This document shows, piece by piece, positions 9,026 to 17,646 of a stretch of DNA of 64,000 bases; within the stretch, counting starts at the first letter, position 1; each line of letters begins with the position of its first letter. The position numbers were made by a program, and so were the translations under genes. The notes beneath the pieces were generated by a model. It had not been told where the DNA came from, ran no database searches, and worked only from the letters and a program-made list of their open reading frames with translations. The stretch comes from Renibacterium sp. (lineage in GTDB: Bacteria > Actinomycetota > Actinomycetes > Actinomycetales > Micrococcaceae): contig JAFOLH010000015.1 in the NCBI GenBank assembly GCA_017419405.1, positions 62,001 through 126,000 on the forward strand. Reading direction: 5' to 3'.

Positions 9026-10183
9026 TCAGGTGAAAACCTCGCCTAGAAGTGCAGAAATCTGCGCGATTTCGAGCAGGAAGGCGTCGTGGCCGACGTCGGA
9101 TGCAATCCGGCGCACCGGCGTCGGCTCCGGTAGCGCAGCGGCCAGTTCCTCGCTCTGCGCGGGCAAATACAACCGGTCGGAACTGACCGCGGCAACGGTG
9201 AATCCGACTCCGGCCGCCCTGGCCAGGGCGGAACGCAGATCGCCCCGGCCGCGTCGCACGTCGTGGCTCATCAGGGCCTCGGTCAGGACGATGTAGCTGT
9301 TCGCATCGAAACGTTGCACCAGCTTGGCGGCCTGGTGGTCCAAATAGCCCTCCACTTGATAGCGTTGCGCGCCGCGGCCGAGCCCGCGCCGGCTGGATAC
9401 CGGGGCTTCGCCGGGCTGTGCCGATCGGCCGAACCGCTGGCCGAGCTCCGCCTCCGAACGGTAGGAGATATGTGCAATCCGCCGGGCCAACCCCAACCCG
9501 GCCGCTGGAATCGGTCCGTCGTAGTAGTCGCCGCCCCGAAAATCCGGGTCTTGCTCGATGGCCAAAACTTGCGCCTGGGCCAAGGCGATCTGCTCCGCGG
9601 TGCTGGCCGCACACGAGGCCAGCACTACGGCGTGCCGCACCCGCTCCGGGTACGACACCGCCCATTCGAGTGCCCGGGCCCCGCCCATCGATCCGCCGAC
9701 CACGGCGTGCCAGCGCCCGATGCCCAGCTCATCGGCCAACCGGGCCTCCGCCCGAACACTGTCCCGCAGCGTGACGAAGGGGAATCTGGAACCCCAGGGA
9801 GCGCCGTCGGGCGCGATCGAGGACGGCCCGGTACTGCCGTAACAGCCGCCCAGGAGGTTGGCGGCCACGACGAAATAGCGTTCCGTGTCGATTGCCTGCC
9901 CCGGACCGACCAAGCCGTCCCACCAACCGGCTTCGTCGCTGTCGCCGCGTGCCACGTGCGTGCTTCCGGTGAGTGCGTGCTGGATCAGCACCGCATTGGA
10001 AGCATCCGGGTTCAGCCGTCCCCAGCTTTCATAGGCGATCCGCACCCCGGGGAGCTCCAGGCCGCTCTCCAGCCCGAGGTTGCCGATCTGCCGGTCGCGC
10101 AGCAGCCCGTCGCCGCGCGCGACGGCGGGTTGCCGCGCCGGCAGCTCCGGCACCGCTGCGGTCTCCAGATCCGATGTCACCAT
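9026..10183 (-). CDS. metX: Homoserine O-acetyltransferase MetX
   Basis: MetX transfers an acetyl group from acetyl-CoA to homoserine, the first committed step of methionine synthesis. The 385-residue alpha/beta hydrolase has the nucleophile elbow GGSMGGARALEW and the distal triad residues in SSDRLYLP (Asp) and DVGHDAFL (His). The oxyanion region ALTGSTHVARGD is typical of the family. ATG 10183 (MVTSDLETAAV) lies 5 bases after metY ends, so the two are cotranscribed and share the upstream SAM riboswitch. Some family members use succinyl-CoA instead; acetyl is inferred from pairing with an O-acetylhomoserine sulfhydrylase. Confidence 0.94.
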   Translation of the reverse strand: MVTSDLETAAVPELPARQPAVARGDGLLRDRQIGNLGLESGLELPGVRIAYESWGRLNPDASNAVLIQHALTGSTHVARGDSDEAGWWDGLVGPGQAIDTERYFVVAANLLGGCYGSTGPSSIAPDGAPWGSRFPFVTLRDSVRAEARLADELGIGRWHAVVGGSMGGARALEWAVSYPERVRHAVVLASCAASTAEQIALAQAQVLAIEQDPDFRGGDYYDGPIPAAGLGLARRIAHISYRSEAELGQRFGRSAQPGEAPVSSRRGLGRGAQRYQVEGYLDHQAAKLVQRFDANSYIVLTEALMSHDVRRGRGDLRSALARAAGVGFTVAAVSSDRLYLPAQSEELAAALPEPTPVRRIASDVGHDAFLLEIAQISALLGEVFT

Positions 10184-10188
10184 GCGTT

Positions 10189-11502
10189 TCAACCCTTCGC
10201 CGCGCGGAAGCCGGCCTCCAGATCGGCCAGGATGTCCACGATGTTCTCCAGACCCACGGAAAGCCGCACCAGCCCCGGGTTCACCCCGGCGGCCAGCTGT
10301 TGTTCCGGGGTCAGCTGCGAGTGCGTGGTCGACGCGGGATGGATCACCAGGGAACGGACGTCGCCGATGTTGGCCACATGCGAATGCAGTTCGAGGCCGT
10401 CCACGAATTTCTTGCCGGCCTCCGCGCCGCCGCTGATCTGGAAAGCCAGCACCGCACCGGTGCCGTTCGGACCGTATTTGCGGCCCCGCTGGTACCACGG
10501 GCTGGACGGCAGCCCGGTGTAGGCCACCGACTCCACCGCAGGATGCTCGCTGAGCCATTGCGCAACTTGGACCGCATTGGCCACATGCCGTTCGACCCGC
10601 AAGCTCAAGGTCTCCAGGCCCTGCGCGATCAGGAAGGCATTGAACGGCGACACTGCCGAACCCAAATCGCGCAACAGCTGCACCCGGGCCTTCAAGATGT
10701 ACGCGAGGTTGGCGCCCAAGGCGCTGCCCACGCCCAGGTCCCGGGCGAACACCAAACCGTGGTACGACTCGTCCGGCGTATTCAGCCCCGGGAATTTCGC
10801 CGGGTCCTTGCCGAAGTCGAAACGTCCGCCGTCCACGATCACACCGGCGATCGCGGCGCCGTGGCCGCCCAGGTACTTGGTCGCCGAATGCACCACGATG
10901 TCCGCGCCCCACTCGAGCGGCCGGATCAGATAAGGCGTGGCCAGGGTGTTGTCCACGATCAGCGGCACCCCGGCTTCGTGCGCGACCGCGCTGACCCCTT
11001 CCAGATCGAGGATGTCCTGCCGCGGGTTGGAAACCACTTCGCCGAAGAACAGCTTGGTATTGGGCCGCACCGCGGCACGCCAGTGTTCCAGGTCGTCCGG
11101 ATCGTCGACGAAGGACACCTCGACGCCGAACTTCTTCAGCGTGTGCGCGAACAGGTTGTAGGTGCCGCCGTAAAGGCTCGGGCTGGAGACGATGTGGTCG
11201 CCGGCTTCGGCGATGTTCAGCACCGCGAGCGTCGCGGCGGCCTGCCCGGAGGCCAGGAGCAATGCCCCGACGCCGCCCTCCAGGCTGGCGATCCGCTGCT
11301 CGACGGCGTCTTGGGTGGGATTGCCGATCCTGGTGTAGATCGGCTCGAGTTCAGCCAGGGCGAAGCGGTCCGCGGCGCTTTGCGCGCTCGGGAAGACGAA
11401 CGACGTGGTCTGGTAGATCGGCAGCGCCCGTGCTCCAGTCGCTGCATCGGGCGTTTGGCCAACATGGATCTGCCGGGTTTCGAATGACCAACCATTGCTC
11501 AC
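10189..11502 (-). CDS. metY: O-acetylhomoserine sulfhydrylase / aminocarboxypropyltransferase MetY
   Basis: A 437-residue PLP enzyme of the Cys/Met metabolism family that makes homocysteine directly from O-acetylhomoserine and sulfide. The family motif with the PLP lysine is [11 protein letters not shown], preceded by [14 protein letters not shown]; the substrate-entry loop [14 protein letters not shown] is also typical. Its length exceeds the 380 or so residues of MetB/MetC, which supports MetY. I use GTG 11502 ([11 protein letters not shown]) because GAGGAG lies 6 bases ahead; the longer frame would read through the riboswitch. It is the first gene of the metY-metX unit. Confidence 0.94.
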   Translation of the reverse strand: MSNGWSFETRQIHVGQTPDAATGARALPIYQTTSFVFPSAQSAADRFALAELEPIYTRIGNPTQDAVEQRIASLEGGVGALLLASGQAAATLAVLNIAEAGDHIVSSPSLYGGTYNLFAHTLKKFGVEVSFVDDPDDLEHWRAAVRPNTKLFFGEVVSNPRQDILDLEGVSAVAHEAGVPLIVDNTLATPYLIRPLEWGADIVVHSATKYLGGHGAAIAGVIVDGGRFDFGKDPAKFPGLNTPDESYHGLVFARDLGVGSALGANLAYILKARVQLLRDLGSAVSPFNAFLIAQGLETLSLRVERHVANAVQVAQWLSEHPAVESVAYTGLPSSPWYQRGRKYGPNGTGAVLAFQISGGAEAGKKFVDGLELHSHVANIGDVRSLVIHPASTTHSQLTPEQQLAAGVNPGLVRLSVGLENIVDILADLEAGFRAAKG

Positions 11503-11599
11503 AAGGCACTCCTCAATCTGAAGGGGCCCGATGTTCGGCGTCGGCCGTACGGTCGGCAAGCTCCGCCCGGACAGCCGGGTACGATGCATCGACCCGCGT

Positions 11600-11722
11600 T
11601 TGCCTTGGCCGGATGGCCAGGGCCTGGTCTTCACCCGGGGCACCCCGCCGCGGTGGAGGGTTGCCGTCCAGCAAGCCGGGGCAGGCGTCTGGTCAAGACA
11701 TTGCTGGCACTCGTGACCTGGA
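11600..11722 (-). ncRNA. SAM-IV riboswitch controlling metY-metX
   Basis: Read leftward, the leader of metY contains the conserved words of the SAM-I/SAM-IV clan in order: GGTCACGAGTGCCAGC, then CCCCGGCTTGCTGG, CGGCAACCCTCC, CCGCGGCGGGGTGCC and CCGGGTGAAGACC. The outer GGTC/GACC stem closes the fold. The order and wording match the SAM-IV consensus I know from streptomycetes and mycobacteria. The aptamer ends about 100 bases before the metY start. SAM binding should lower expression of metY-metX when methionine is plentiful. The mechanism (transcription or translation) cannot be read from the sequence. Confidence 0.88.
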
Positions 11723-11868
11723 TCCAGTTTGCGCAGGCGTCCGGGGCCAGTTCAAGTCCGTGACGGGGTGTGACGATTCCGCTTGCGGGACGCTGCTGAC
11801 CCGCGACCTTCGCAGACTTGTTGCTTAGGTCACCCTAAGTCGAGACGGATGTCACAAAGTGCAAGGAT

Positions 11869-12513
11869 ATGAGCATGCGCATGGACCACGTTTCTTACGC
11901 TTGTGACCCCGACGGACTGACTGCCACCACGGAGCGGATTGCCGCTGCGCTGGGCGTCAAAGCAGTACGCGGAGGCATCCATCCGCGCTTCGGCACCAGG
12001 AACATGATCATTCCGTTGACGGCCCGCCATTACATCGAAGTGGTCGAGGTCCTGGATCATCCGGCTTCGGACAAAGCCCCCTTCGGCCAAGCGGTCCGTG
12101 CCCGGTCGAGCGCCGGTGGCGGATGGATGGGCTGGTGCGTGGAAGTCGAAGACCTCTCCCCGTTCGAAGCCCGGCTGGGCCGATCCGCAGTGCCCGGGAA
12201 CCGCAAGTTCCCGGACGGCCGGGAACTCGTCTGGCAGCAGATCGGCATCAAAGGCCTGATCGCCGATCCGCAGGTCCCCTACTTGCTCAAATGGGAAGGC
12301 GATCCCGCCTTGCACCCTTCGCAGGCAGAACCCGGGACGGTCTCGCTGGCCAGCCTGACCATCGCCGGTTCCGCGGAGCGGGTGACCGAATGGCTCGGCG
12401 AATGCGTGGACAAGCCGCTCGAGGACGTGGCCGTGGAATGGATTGCACCGCACGGCACGCCCGGCATCATGAGCGTCACTTTCGACACGGCCCGGGGCCC
12501 GGTCACGGTCTGA
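11869..12513 (+). CDS. VOC/glyoxalase-like domain protein
   Basis: A 214-residue protein of the vicinal-oxygen-chelate fold, most like the glyoxalase-like group (Pfam Glyoxalase_3). The N-terminus MRMDHVSYACDPDGLTAT carries the typical first metal-ligand His, and HYIEVVEVLDHP gives an H-x-E pattern near the second strand. No glyoxalase I, dioxygenase or fosfomycin signature is clear, so the reaction is unknown. Three ATGs lie within the first five codons (11869, 11875, 11881). It starts divergently from the metY leader and converges on a CPBP protease gene. Confidence 0.78.
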   Translation: MSMRMDHVSYACDPDGLTATTERIAAALGVKAVRGGIHPRFGTRNMIIPLTARHYIEVVEVLDHPASDKAPFGQAVRARSSAGGGWMGWCVEVEDLSPFEARLGRSAVPGNRKFPDGRELVWQQIGIKGLIADPQVPYLLKWEGDPALHPSQAEPGTVSLASLTIAGSAERVTEWLGECVDKPLEDVAVEWIAPHGTPGIMSVTFDTARGPVTV

Positions 12514-12534
12514 ACCCGGCCGATCGGCCCGGGT
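12514..12534. terminator. Hairpin between convergent VOC and CPBP genes
   Basis: A 21-base GC-rich inverted repeat, ACCCGGCCGA against TCGGCCCGGGT with one bulged base, fills the gap between two convergent genes. It has no T-run on either side. It may act as a bidirectional terminator. Confidence 0.4.
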
Positions 12535-12535
12535 C

Positions 12536-13312
12536 TCAGCCGAAGCCGAGTTGCCGGCTGAAGGTGAAGGCTGCGATGTCCAGCAGGCTGTGCGCGATGA
12601 CCAAAGGCATCACCCGTTTGGTTTTGGTGTAGAGCCAGCCGAAAATCAGCCCCATCAGGACGTTGCCCAGAAATGGTCCGAAACCCTGGTACAGGTGGTA
12701 GCTGCCGCGCAGCAACGCGCTGACCACGATCGCCGGCCAGATCCGCCAGCCCAATCCGGACAGCCGGTCCAGCAAATAGCCGACCACGATGACCTCCTCG
12801 ACCACCGCATTGCGCAGCGCCGAGATGATCAGCACCGGCACGGTCCACCAATAGTCCTGGAGCGAATTGGGCACGATCTGCGCGGTCACGCCCAAACCAC
12901 GGCCCGCCGCGTAGAGCAACAACGACGGCGCCCCGATCAGCACCAGCAGCCCGAAGCCCCACAGCAGGTCCCGCCCCGGTTTGGCGAAATCGAAGCCGAG
13001 CCGTTCGAAGCTGCTGCGGCCGGGCTGCCAGAGCAGATAGAGCACCAGGGCTACCGGCACCAAGGCGAAGAAGTTGCCGAGCAGCTGGTAGGTGAGATCG
13101 AAATATTCGCGGCTGTTCCGGCTGGTGTTCAAGGTCGCGGTGGCTTCCGCGATCGGACCCCGGCTGAGGTTGTCGATCAGGTTCACCACCGCGTTCACCG
13201 CGGACTGCCCCAAGGAGAGCCCCAGTACGATCAGGATCTCCACGTGCCATCGCCGGCGTTGCGCGGGCCGGGGTGCCGCGCCCGACCGCACCGGAGTCTG
13301 AGGATTCGCCAT
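12536..13312 (-). CDS. CPBP family intramembrane metalloprotease (Abi/CAAX-like)
   Basis: A 258-residue membrane protein with about seven hydrophobic segments, of the CPBP (CAAX protease and bacteriocin-processing) family. The three active-site motifs can be traced: EEVIVVGYLL (motif 1, the EE pair), LLRGSYHLYQG (motif 2 His) and AHSLLDIAAF (motif 3 His). The usual arginine of EExxxR is not present at that spacing. ATG 13312 is chosen because MANPQTPVRSG begins a soluble N-terminal tail before the first membrane segment. It lies back to back with the histidine phosphatase gene. Substrate unknown. Confidence 0.83.
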   Translation of the reverse strand: MANPQTPVRSGAAPRPAQRRRWHVEILIVLGLSLGQSAVNAVVNLIDNLSRGPIAEATATLNTSRNSREYFDLTYQLLGNFFALVPVALVLYLLWQPGRSSFERLGFDFAKPGRDLLWGFGLLVLIGAPSLLLYAAGRGLGVTAQIVPNSLQDYWWTVPVLIISALRNAVVEEVIVVGYLLDRLSGLGWRIWPAIVVSALLRGSYHLYQGFGPFLGNVLMGLIFGWLYTKTKRVMPLVIAHSLLDIAAFTFSRQLGFG

Positions 13313-13387
13313 TCCCCCATCCTGCCCCGGAGCCGGCGATTCGACCACTCCGGCCGACCGGGCCGGCGCAATGGTTAGACTCGGTGC

Positions 13388-14068
13388 ATGACCGCGCCCC
13401 GCCAGATCCTGATGTTGCGCCACGGCCAATCCGCGGCCAATGTGGACCAGACGATTTACGACCGGGTGCCGGATTACCGGATTCCGTTGACCGATTTGGG
13501 CCTGGCCCAGGCCGAGGCGGCCGGGGAAAGCATCCGGCAACGGCTCGACGGCGAAAAGGTCTGCGTCTATGTCTCGCCGTATCTGCGCGCCTACCAGACC
13601 TTGGCCGCACTCAATCTCGGCGACAGCGTGCAACGGGTCCTGGAGGAACCGAGGCTGCGGGAACAGGACTGGGCGAACTTCCAGAATCCGGCGGAGATCG
13701 CGGCGCAAAAAGAGCTCCGGAACGCCTATGGGCATTTTTTCTACCGCTTCCGGGAAGGCGAGTCGGGCTCCGACGTCTACGATCGGGTCTCCTCTTTCCT
13801 GGATACCCTCTACCGGCATTGGAGCGCCCCGGACTATCCCCCGAACACGCTCCTGGTCACCCACGGATTGACCATGCGGCTCTTCTGCATGCGCTGGTTC
13901 CACTGGTCGGTGGAGTACTTCGAATCGCTCAACAATCCGGAGAACGCCGAAGTCCGGGCGTTGGTCCGCAATAACGGGCATTTCGCACTCGAGCCGCCGT
14001 TCCAGCAGTGGAACCAGGTCGATCCCGGGCAAACGGTTCTGGACCGCCCCGGCCGGCCGTTGGCCTAG
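13388..14068 (+). CDS. Histidine phosphatase family protein (phosphoglycerate mutase-like)
   Basis: A 226-residue branch 1 histidine phosphatase. The catalytic histidine is in MLRHGQSAAN, the phosphate-pocket arginine in YVSPYLRAYQT, the acid/base region in REQDWANF and the second histidine in LVTHGLTMRL. Length and motifs suit a phosphatase more than a cofactor-dependent mutase. The natural substrate is unknown. It is followed by a small membrane protein gene on the same strand. Confidence 0.87.
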   Translation: MTAPRQILMLRHGQSAANVDQTIYDRVPDYRIPLTDLGLAQAEAAGESIRQRLDGEKVCVYVSPYLRAYQTLAALNLGDSVQRVLEEPRLREQDWANFQNPAEIAAQKELRNAYGHFFYRFREGESGSDVYDRVSSFLDTLYRHWSAPDYPPNTLLVTHGLTMRLFCMRWFHWSVEYFESLNNPENAEVRALVRNNGHFALEPPFQQWNQVDPGQTVLDRPGRPLA

Positions 14069-14134
14069 CCCGACGGCCCCGGATGGGCAGACCTGATCCT
14101 GGACTAGCGCCCCGCCCCGTGCGAGGATCAACAG

Positions 14135-14368
14135 ATGGGTGCAACGAATCCGATCGTCCCGATCTGGTGGGATCTGGGTTTGGTCCTGCTCGGTGTGGCG
14201 ACGCTGCTGTGGTTCGTGGTCACGCTGGTTTCCATTGCACGCAGCCGGCTCACGGCTCCGCTGAAACTCGTTTGCGCACTGTTGGCCCTGGCCATGCCGA
14301 TCATCGGCGGCATCGTCTGGTTCGCGAGCCGGAAATCCCTGGAACGCTCAGTCCCTCGCCCCGGTTGA
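14135..14368 (+). CDS. Small PLDc_N-like membrane protein
   Basis: A 77-residue protein with two hydrophobic segments (about residues 13-33 and 47-65) separated by a short basic loop. Its pattern, with PIIGGIVWFASRKS at the end, resembles the phospholipase D nuclease N-terminal (PLDc_N) family of small two-helix proteins, whose role is unknown. The last 21 bases overlap the end of the convergent AraC-type regulator gene. Confidence 0.62.
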   Translation: MGATNPIVPIWWDLGLVLLGVATLLWFVVTLVSIARSRLTAPLKLVCALLALAMPIIGGIVWFASRKSLERSVPRPG

Positions 14369-15298
14369 AAACTCCTGCCGGAACCGCAGCGGACTGCGGC
14401 CCAGAGTCTGCCCGAATCGTTGCCGGAAGGCGGCAGTGGAACGGTAACCCACGCGTTTTGCAATCATTTCCACCGAAACCGTGCCGGAACGGAGCTCCTG
14501 CGCCGCGATCATCATCCGGACCCGGGCGGAGAACTCGCCCCAGGGTTGGCCACTGGCCTGCCTGAATCTCCGGGCGAAGCCTGCCCGGGACAACCCGCTC
14601 AATTGCGCGGCCCCGGGCAGGCTGGGCGGATCAGCCGGTGCAGCCAGCAGGGCATGTACGGCAGGCAACAGGTCGGGGTCGTTCGCTACCGCCCACGCTG
14701 TCGGAATCCGCACCGACGTCGAGCGCAAGGCCAAGGCCAGGAGCGCAGTGCAAAGCGCCGAGATGATCGCGGTGCTTCCTGCTCCGCCGACTCCGGCTTC
14801 ACGGTGCAGCAGCGCCGAAATCTGCTCGCTGCTGCCTTGCGCAGCCGGTGGCAAGGGAACCCGCAAGAGCCTGGGCAGGGCGCCGAAGAACAGTTCGCCG
14901 GCTCCCGCCGAATACCGGAAATGGCCGCAGATGATCTCGACTTCGGATTGTCCGTCGGCAGCCCGGTAGTTCGGCACCAGCCGCTGCGAACCCGGTTCCG
15001 CAGGGACCGGACGGAGTCTCGTCGCGGGGGTTGCCGCGCCCGGGACGGACCCGGCCGCACCGCTGAGCAGATGCTCCGAGCCAGTGGGCAACAGTACGAA
15101 ATCGCCCGCAGACAGCGCCAGCGGAGGCATCCCGGGCACGGTGACGAAACAACTGCCGCTGCTGACCAGGTGAAACGGGGCACGGAACCCGCTGGTCGGA
15201 GCATGCGGTATTCCGAAAGATCCACCGACCGCGCACACCAGATCAACGGAGCCGACCGGGTCGGCCAACGACAACAAAGAGCTCAACGCATCGTCCAT
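14348..15298 (-). CDS. AraC-family regulator, RclR-like (reactive chlorine sensor)
   Basis: A 316-residue regulator with an N-terminal cupin domain of the AraC_binding/cupin_6 type and a C-terminal pair of AraC helix-turn-helices (GAAQLSGLSRAGFARRFRQ and EMIAKRVGYRSTAAFRQRFG). It aligns from its first residues with E. coli RclR (MDDALSSLLSLADPVGSVD). The two cysteines used by RclR to sense HOCl (Cys21 and Cys89, from memory) have counterparts at Cys22 and Cys124 (EIICGHFRY). A proline/alanine-rich insert of about 35 residues lies between them. It is transcribed divergently from an RclA-like flavoprotein, as in E. coli, and probably activates it on hypochlorite stress. Confidence 0.84.
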   Translation of the reverse strand: MDDALSSLLSLADPVGSVDLVCAVGGSFGIPHAPTSGFRAPFHLVSSGSCFVTVPGMPPLALSAGDFVLLPTGSEHLLSGAAGSVPGAATPATRLRPVPAEPGSQRLVPNYRAADGQSEVEIICGHFRYSAGAGELFFGALPRLLRVPLPPAAQGSSEQISALLHREAGVGGAGSTAIISALCTALLALALRSTSVRIPTAWAVANDPDLLPAVHALLAAPADPPSLPGAAQLSGLSRAGFARRFRQASGQPWGEFSARVRMMIAAQELRSGTVSVEMIAKRVGYRSTAAFRQRFGQTLGRSPLRFRQEFSTGARD

Positions 15299-15435
15299 GA
15301 ACCAAATCTAGACGATTTAGTCGAAACTGGAGACTTTTGGTGGTTTCCGAACTCGACCGCAATGACCAGAATCAAAATAGCTAGTTGAATCGGTCTTGGC
15401 CTCGCAACCCCTGACCCGTGAAAAGGAGGAACACC

Positions 15436-16806
15436 GTGGCGGATTTCGACGTGGACTTGCTGGTGATCGGCTTCGGCAAAGGCGGCAAAACACTCGCCGC
15501 AGATCGGGGCCGTGCCGGGCGACGGGTTCTGCTGGTGGAACAGTCGGACCAAATGTACGGCGGTACCTGCATCAACGTCGGCTGCGTGCCGACCAAATCC
15601 TTGGTTCATCTTTCGACCAGCCCCGGCTCCGGCGAAGAAGACGCCTGGTACCGCGAATCCATCGAGGTCACCGCAGATCTGGTCGCCGCCATGCGGCAGA
15701 AGAACTTCACGATGCTCGACCAGCTGGACTCGGTCACGGTGGTCACCGGCAAGGCGAAATTCATCTCACCGCACGAAGTCGTCGTGACCGGCGGCGAGGT
15801 CCCGCTCACCGTCTCGGCTGCGGTGATCGTGATCAACACCGGTGCGACCCCGGTAATCCCCGAGTTTGCCGCAGGACTCGATCTGCCCGGAGTCTATACG
15901 AGCGCAACCCTGCTCCAGCAGGCCGAGCGTCCTCGCCGCCTGGCCATTCTCGGCGCAGGCAACATCGGCTTGGAATTCGCCGGGATCTATGCCGGCTACG
16001 GCTCCGAAGTCACCGTGTTCGACCAGTCGCCGGCAATTCTCACACGCGAAGATCCAGACGTGGCCGCCGCCGTCCAGGACCTGCTGCAGGACCAAGGGGT
16101 CCGCTTCGAGTTGGGGGTTTCCATCGATTCCTTGGCGGAAGCCGGCGATGTGACGTCGGTGGTCTTCCAGCGGAACGGGGCAACGGAGGAACTGCTGGCG
16201 GATGCGGTCTTGATCGCCCTGGGGCGGCGGCCTTTGACCGATGGCTTGGGACTCGAAGCCGCCGGGGTTGCTGTCACGCCCCATGGCGCGGTGGAAGTGA
16301 ATCAGTATCTGCAGAGCAGCCAGCCGCACATCTATGCCATCGGGGATGTCAATGGAGGCCCGCAATTCACCTATGTCTCGCTGGACGACTACCGGATCGT
16401 CAAAGGCCACTTGGCCGGCGAGGCGACGAGGGCCACCGGCGATCGCGGCGCGATCCCCACGACGCTTTTCATCACCCCGCCGCTGTCCCGGATCGGCTTG
16501 ACCGAACGGCAGGCCCTCGAGTCCGGATATCGATTGAAGGTCGCCAGCATGTTGATTGCCGAGATGCCCGCGGCCCCGCGGTACCGGATCACCGGCGACG
16601 TCCGCGGCTTCATGAAGTTCGTGGTCGATGCGGACACCGATCTGATCCTGGGTTGCGCCCTGCTCAACACCGACTCCCAGGAACTGATCAACCTGGTTTC
16701 CCTTGCGATGCGTCGTCAAGTGACCGCCAGCGAACTCCGCGAGGCGATCTACACCCATCCTTCCAGCACCGAAGCGTTCAACACCGTGCTCGGAAAACTG
16801 GACTGA
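15436..16806 (+). CDS. rclA: RclA-like pyridine nucleotide-disulfide oxidoreductase
   Basis: A 456-residue FAD-dependent disulfide oxidoreductase. It has the FAD-binding start (DLLVIGFGKGGKTLA), the redox pair in GGTCINVGCVPTK (Cys45 and Cys50), an NAD(P)H-binding fold (LAILGAGNIGLEFAG), the second FAD motif (IYAIGDVNGGPQFTYVSLDDYRI) and a dimerisation domain ending IYTHPSSTEAFNTVLGKL. The words FGKGGKTLA, EQSDQMYGGTC and FTYVSLDDYRIV are close to E. coli RclA, a copper(II) reductase that protects against HOCl. GTG 15436 follows AAAGGAGG by 6 bases; an upstream GTG at 15418 would include that site. Mercuric reductase is less likely, as no C-terminal vicinal cysteines are present. Confidence 0.85.
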   Translation: MADFDVDLLVIGFGKGGKTLAADRGRAGRRVLLVEQSDQMYGGTCINVGCVPTKSLVHLSTSPGSGEEDAWYRESIEVTADLVAAMRQKNFTMLDQLDSVTVVTGKAKFISPHEVVVTGGEVPLTVSAAVIVINTGATPVIPEFAAGLDLPGVYTSATLLQQAERPRRLAILGAGNIGLEFAGIYAGYGSEVTVFDQSPAILTREDPDVAAAVQDLLQDQGVRFELGVSIDSLAEAGDVTSVVFQRNGATEELLADAVLIALGRRPLTDGLGLEAAGVAVTPHGAVEVNQYLQSSQPHIYAIGDVNGGPQFTYVSLDDYRIVKGHLAGEATRATGDRGAIPTTLFITPPLSRIGLTERQALESGYRLKVASMLIAEMPAAPRYRITGDVRGFMKFVVDADTDLILGCALLNTDSQELINLVSLAMRRQVTASELREAIYTHPSSTEAFNTVLGKLD

Positions 16807-16839
16807 CCGGAGGGACCCGCAGCCGCCGGCTCCGGAAGC

Positions 16840-17631
16840 TCAGCTGTTCGGGGCCACCAGGACGTCGATGCCGTTCTCCGCGAACGCTTCGACCTGGTCC
16901 GGAGTGATCCCGGAATCGGTGATCAACCGTTGGAAGTGGTAGCCCTCCATGGTGGCGAAAGCCCGCTGGCCGATCTTCGAGGAATCCGCCAACATGTAGG
17001 CGTCCGCGGCCCGGCGGGCCATCAGCGAATTGACCGTCGCTTCGCCTTCGTCGGTGACCGTCGGCCCCACCAAGGGGTCGATCCCGTTGACCCCGATGAA
17101 CGCGAAATCCAAGGCCACCTTCTGCAAGATGATGTCGGTGTACGGTCCGACCAGTTCGTAGGAGCGCGGGTTGACGATGCCGCCGCAGACCATGATCTTG
17201 AAATTCGGCCGCACCGCGAGCTGGGCGGCGATATTGATCGCATTCGTGACCACGGTCAAGGTGGGTTTGTTCGACGGCTCGGCCAAGTCTTCCCGGGTGG
17301 AGAGCACTTGGGCCAAGGCCGTGGACGTGGTTCCGCCGCACAACCCGATCACCGCCCCGCGCGGAATCAGTTCGCTGGCCGCCAAGGCGATCTGGTGCTT
17401 CTGCGCCGCATGGTCGTCGCGGTTGTAGCGGCCCGGCAAATCGTAAGCCACCGATCCGGCGACAGCGCCGCCCCGGGTCCTGCTGAGCAGGCGTTCATTG
17501 GCCAGGGAATCCAAATCCCGACGTGCCGTGGCCGGCGAAATCGCGAGCTTGCTGACCAAATCCTCGACTTCGACTTGGCCGGACTGCGCCAATAGATCAA
17601 GGATCGCAGTCAGCCGCTCAGTACGGTTCAT
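16840..17631 (-). CDS. DeoR/GlpR family transcriptional regulator (AgaR-like)
   Basis: A 263-residue DeoR-type repressor. The N-terminal winged helix-turn-helix (MNRTERLTAILDLLAQSGQVEVEDLVSKL, then SPATARRDLDSL) is the family signature, followed by a sugar-phosphate-sensing domain (VIGLCGGTTSTALAQVL and the DFAFIGVNGIDPLVGPTVTDEGEATVNSLMARRA region). It is the last gene of a leftward operon of sugar-phosphate enzymes, 15 bases after the aldolase, so it most likely represses that operon and perhaps the divergent GH101 gene until a phosphorylated intermediate appears. Candidate operators lie at 21318-21395. Confidence 0.88.
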   Translation of the reverse strand: MNRTERLTAILDLLAQSGQVEVEDLVSKLAISPATARRDLDSLANERLLSRTRGGAVAGSVAYDLPGRYNRDDHAAQKHQIALAASELIPRGAVIGLCGGTTSTALAQVLSTREDLAEPSNKPTLTVVTNAINIAAQLAVRPNFKIMVCGGIVNPRSYELVGPYTDIILQKVALDFAFIGVNGIDPLVGPTVTDEGEATVNSLMARRAADAYMLADSSKIGQRAFATMEGYHFQRLITDSGITPDQVEAFAENGIDVLVAPNS

Positions 17632-17646
17632 CAGATAGCCCTTCCG

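Noticed and set aside
8946-9665. Extension of the TetR frame upstream to 479 codons
   Set aside because: The added part is the reverse frame reading of metX; metX motifs are intact, so the regulator starts at 8945.
15436-16806. Mercuric reductase
   Set aside because: No N-terminal metal-binding domain, no C-terminal cysteine pair, and closer wording to RclA with an RclR-type neighbour.
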